This document shows positions 47,972-49,972 of a DNA stretch of 49,972 nucleotides, one piece after another. This DNA is from Scleroderma bovista (lineage: Eukaryota; Basidiomycota; Agaricomycetes; Boletales; Sclerodermataceae). Below the pieces are notes generated by a model. That model ran no database searches. It was not told the DNA's origin and worked only from the letters and a program-made list of their open reading frames with translations. Positions within the stretch are counted from its first letter, which is position 1. Every line of letters starts with the position of its first letter. A program made the translations under genes and the position numbers. The stretch spans positions 1-49,972 of the forward strand of contig JAYMGJ010000095.1 in NCBI GenBank assembly GCA_037178675.1, read 5' to 3'.

Positions 47972-49972
47972 CTACTGGCAAAGCCTACCCAATTTATTAT
48001 ACATGTCATATTGCCTTGCTGCATAACATGCCAAGCCGCGGTCACCGGCTAATGAAGCCTCGGAGGCTTTTTCCTCCCAGCGATCTGCCCGATTCCTGAA
48101 GAAGGTATGTGTCCAACCTTGCTCTGCAGTTATCAACTCCATTTCCTCACTCCATCTGTCTCGCTTTGCCTTTGCCCGCAGCCCAGTGGTCCAATCATTA
48201 CACATGGAAAGGCTTACATTCTGTCCAGTCAATCGGTGTCTTTGGGGTCCAGAACCATGCCAGACCGCAGTGCTGACAGTGAGATCCTTTTTGGCAAGTA
48301 CTTTGTAGCGGTCCAGGATCCTTGGCTCAGCCTCCAAGGCAACCATTTGCTTTCGGCAACGGTGGTAGACCGCAGCATATCTTTTTACCATTGCATCCAG
48401 GTCAGCTACCTTTTTCCACGCGCGGGTGGTCCCCACATAGTTCCTCCCATGTCTGACCTCTGTGCGAAACAACACCGCTTTATCTGCTAGACCGAGTCGT
48501 ATTTCATGCAAAGTGTCATTGGCCTGACCTTGTCTGAGCTGAAGTTCTTGCTCCACCAGGTCAATCAGCCCTAGCTCATGGCACTGCGGCAAACCTATAT
48601 AGGACGGAAGTGGTAGTGGCGCGTGCTCAGCACTCCCTGGAGCCAAAGTAATGAATGTATCATCTTCATCACTATCAGTGTCCGCTCGCTGAATCCCATC
48701 GAGTCTGTTGTCCCAGTCCGGGCCCAGAATGTTGCCGCGGTCTGCACCAAACTATTGATCTGGGATTGTAGCCTGTCATGTCGGCGTGAAAGGTCGAGCC
48801 TTTGGGTTTCAGTAGCCCTTGCATCAATTTTGCGTGCATCCAATGAGAGGACTACCTGTGCCTCTTCCACTCTTAGGGCTCTCGCCATCAACGTGGCGGA
48901 TCCCCGCGGTGAACCCACGGTCGGCATTTCTAAGAGCTTCATCTCCACAGATTTAATGCTTGGGGCTTACCCCACAAAGTCAAAATTGTTATCTATCTTC
49001 CACTGTGAGGCTTACCTTTTTCCAATTGGACTTCAAATATATCCATTGCCCTCGGATTTGAAATCCTGTCAAGAAGCGCCTTTGTCTCCTGGTCCTTCCA
49101 AATTTGACGGAGGCCCTCCGGAACTGTTGTGTCCAAATTTGCAAAGGCATCACTAGATGATGTGAGATTTCATCTTGCAATTGTCAGTTTCCTCTTCAAA
49201 GACAAAGCTGGAAATTGTGAACACCGCTCCAATATTGCACACTTGAGGACCACTCACGCATGCGGACCATCTTTAAGAAGTTACTGTCGTTCATTTGGAA
49301 GTCAAGCATTTCTTGCCGATGAGGGGCAGCCATTCCTTGTGTAGAAGGGGAAACAATATTTAAAGAAGCCCACAGAGTTTCCATTATTTCCCCGTCCACA
49401 TTGCCCACACCAGGAATGAAATTGGGGGAATACCTTACAAAACATTCACTTTGGTGTCCATGGACATGCCAAATTCCAATTCCGGGTTGGATCCTTAACA
49501 TGGGTGGAAGAGAAATGAACCGATTGCCTTCTATGCGCCTTTGCAGATTTTTGCTGTATTGACAATTGATGTCATAGAAATTTACCACCTGCTGTTCCTG
49601 GCCCATTCCATGGCGCACTGCGTGCACCAGGGCATAGTCCATGTTGATTTGCCTAGTCACCAGTCAATGTGAATTTGTAATTATATACCGCGGACATACT
49701 GCTCTCCCTTTTGAAAATCCACCATGGCATGGGGAATAAAGCAGCCATGTCTTGCACAGGCACACCCACCAATTCCGGTTGAATCCAACTGACTTCTGTT
49801 TGAATTAGCCTGGTTGACTGCCCGGTGATTGCTGCAGTCCGATTTCTGACCACAGCATCGACAGCCACCGTGGGTAGGTAAATAACCGCGGTTCAATGGA
49901 TGGAAGACCTACCTCTATTCGATTCGCACTCCCTGCTAAATATGTTTTATAAGCCCCTGATGTTACCATGAA
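47972..49972 (-). pseudogene. KDZ transposase, 5' end outside the window, with a stop and a frameshift
   Basis: KDZ transposases are RNase H-fold DDE enzymes of basidiomycete DNA transposons. The visible part runs from the right edge. Exon 49845-49700 has LDSTGIGGCACARHGCFIPH and HAMVDFQKGEQ. Exon 49652-49258 has FYDINCQYSKNLQRR, GIGIWHVHGHQSECFVRYSP, FIPGVGNVDGEIMETLWA and PHRQEMLDFQMNDSNFLKMV. Then come TVPEGLRQIW and MDIFEVQLEK, SPRGSATLMARALRVEEAQV, and finally GLPQCHELGL, LREGQAND-type LRQGQANDTLHEIRLGLADK, with stop 47972-47974. Introns are short with GTATGT, GTGAGT and GTAAGC donors in phase. The D of YDINCQY and the E of DGEIMETLW are two of the catalytic acidic residues. The first D lies off the window. 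An in-frame TGA at 49170-49172 and a frame change at about 48737, at a CCGCGG, suggest this copy is inactive. Confidence 0.85.

Larger units (their letters stand above)
42106..49972 (-). mobile_element. Large KDZ-class DNA transposon carrying a TET/JBP-type gene (right end outside window)
   Basis: The unit contains a KDZ (Kyakuja-Dileera-Zisupton) transposase, a TET/JBP-type dioxygenase, an unknown divergent gene, and a 2.3-kb non-coding flank of tandem and inverted repeats. The left edge is placed where the triplet-repeat element is cut off. The right edge is not in the window, so terminal repeats cannot be compared. The CCGCGG motif (26 copies, 42499 to 49891) is spread through the whole unit and is rare to its left, which supports treating it as one element. 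TET/JBP genes associated with KDZ transposons are established in basidiomycetes. The boundaries are inference. Confidence 0.7.

Overview
This is a repeat-rich stretch of a filamentous basidiomycete genome, most likely an Agaricomycete. The evidence is the gene content. It has GT-AG introns, mostly about 47-55 nt, and an F-box/leucine-rich-type gene. It has a WD-repeat gene ending in a membrane helix and a Num1/Mcp5-type cortical PH-domain gene. It also has tnp2 (CACTA), KDZ and Tc1/IS630-like transposases, a chromodomain Ty3/gypsy element and a TET/JBP-type dioxygenase. Nothing in it is prokaryotic, and I found no rRNA gene, convincing tRNA gene or CRISPR array. Most host genes here are broken.

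Layout. 0.4-2.3 kb: an F-box gene with a duplicated exon and later frame breaks. 2.8-7.1 kb: a WD-repeat gene on the minus strand, interrupted by a 2.8-kb TA-flanked DNA transposon. 7.2-8.5 kb: a solo LTR (family A). 8.7-10.8 kb: a foldback element with near-identical 1-kb arms. 11.2-13.3 kb: two small unrecognised multi-exon genes. 14.1-16.3 kb: the C-terminal part of a Num1/Mcp5-like gene. 17.4-26.9 kb: a decayed CACTA tnp2 gene, split by a complete young chromovirus (19.7-26.1 kb) and an older LTR relic. 27.6-41.1 kb: a graveyard of solo LTRs, a copia RNase H fragment, a TIR element full of triplet repeats, several satellites and small repeats. 41.9 kb to the right edge: a fragment of that triplet-repeat element, then what I read as one large KDZ-class transposon that runs out of the window.

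The most interesting unit is 42.1-49.97 kb. It combines a KDZ transposase (minus strand, 5' end outside the window), a TET/JBP-type 2-oxoglutarate/Fe(II) dioxygenase (minus strand) and an unrecognised three-exon gene divergent from the dioxygenase. Beside them lies a 2.3-kb non-coding flank of tandem and inverted repeats. The palindrome CCGCGG occurs 26 times in its 7.4 kb, through repeats, introns, promoters and codons. In the preceding 42.4 kb I noticed only about five, all in LTR elements. A transposon that carries a possible 5-methylcytosine oxidase and is studded with a two-CpG motif suggests an element that manages its own methylation state. That last step is inference.

A second theme fits this. 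The two LTRs of the young chromovirus differ at only two visible positions, both CpG transitions, and both premature stops in the tnp2 gene look like CGA-to-TGA changes. This is what methylated-CpG deamination in repeats would leave. The chromovirus also has a textbook -1 frameshift signal (T TTA AAA, 7-nt spacer, 10-bp stem) between gag and pol.
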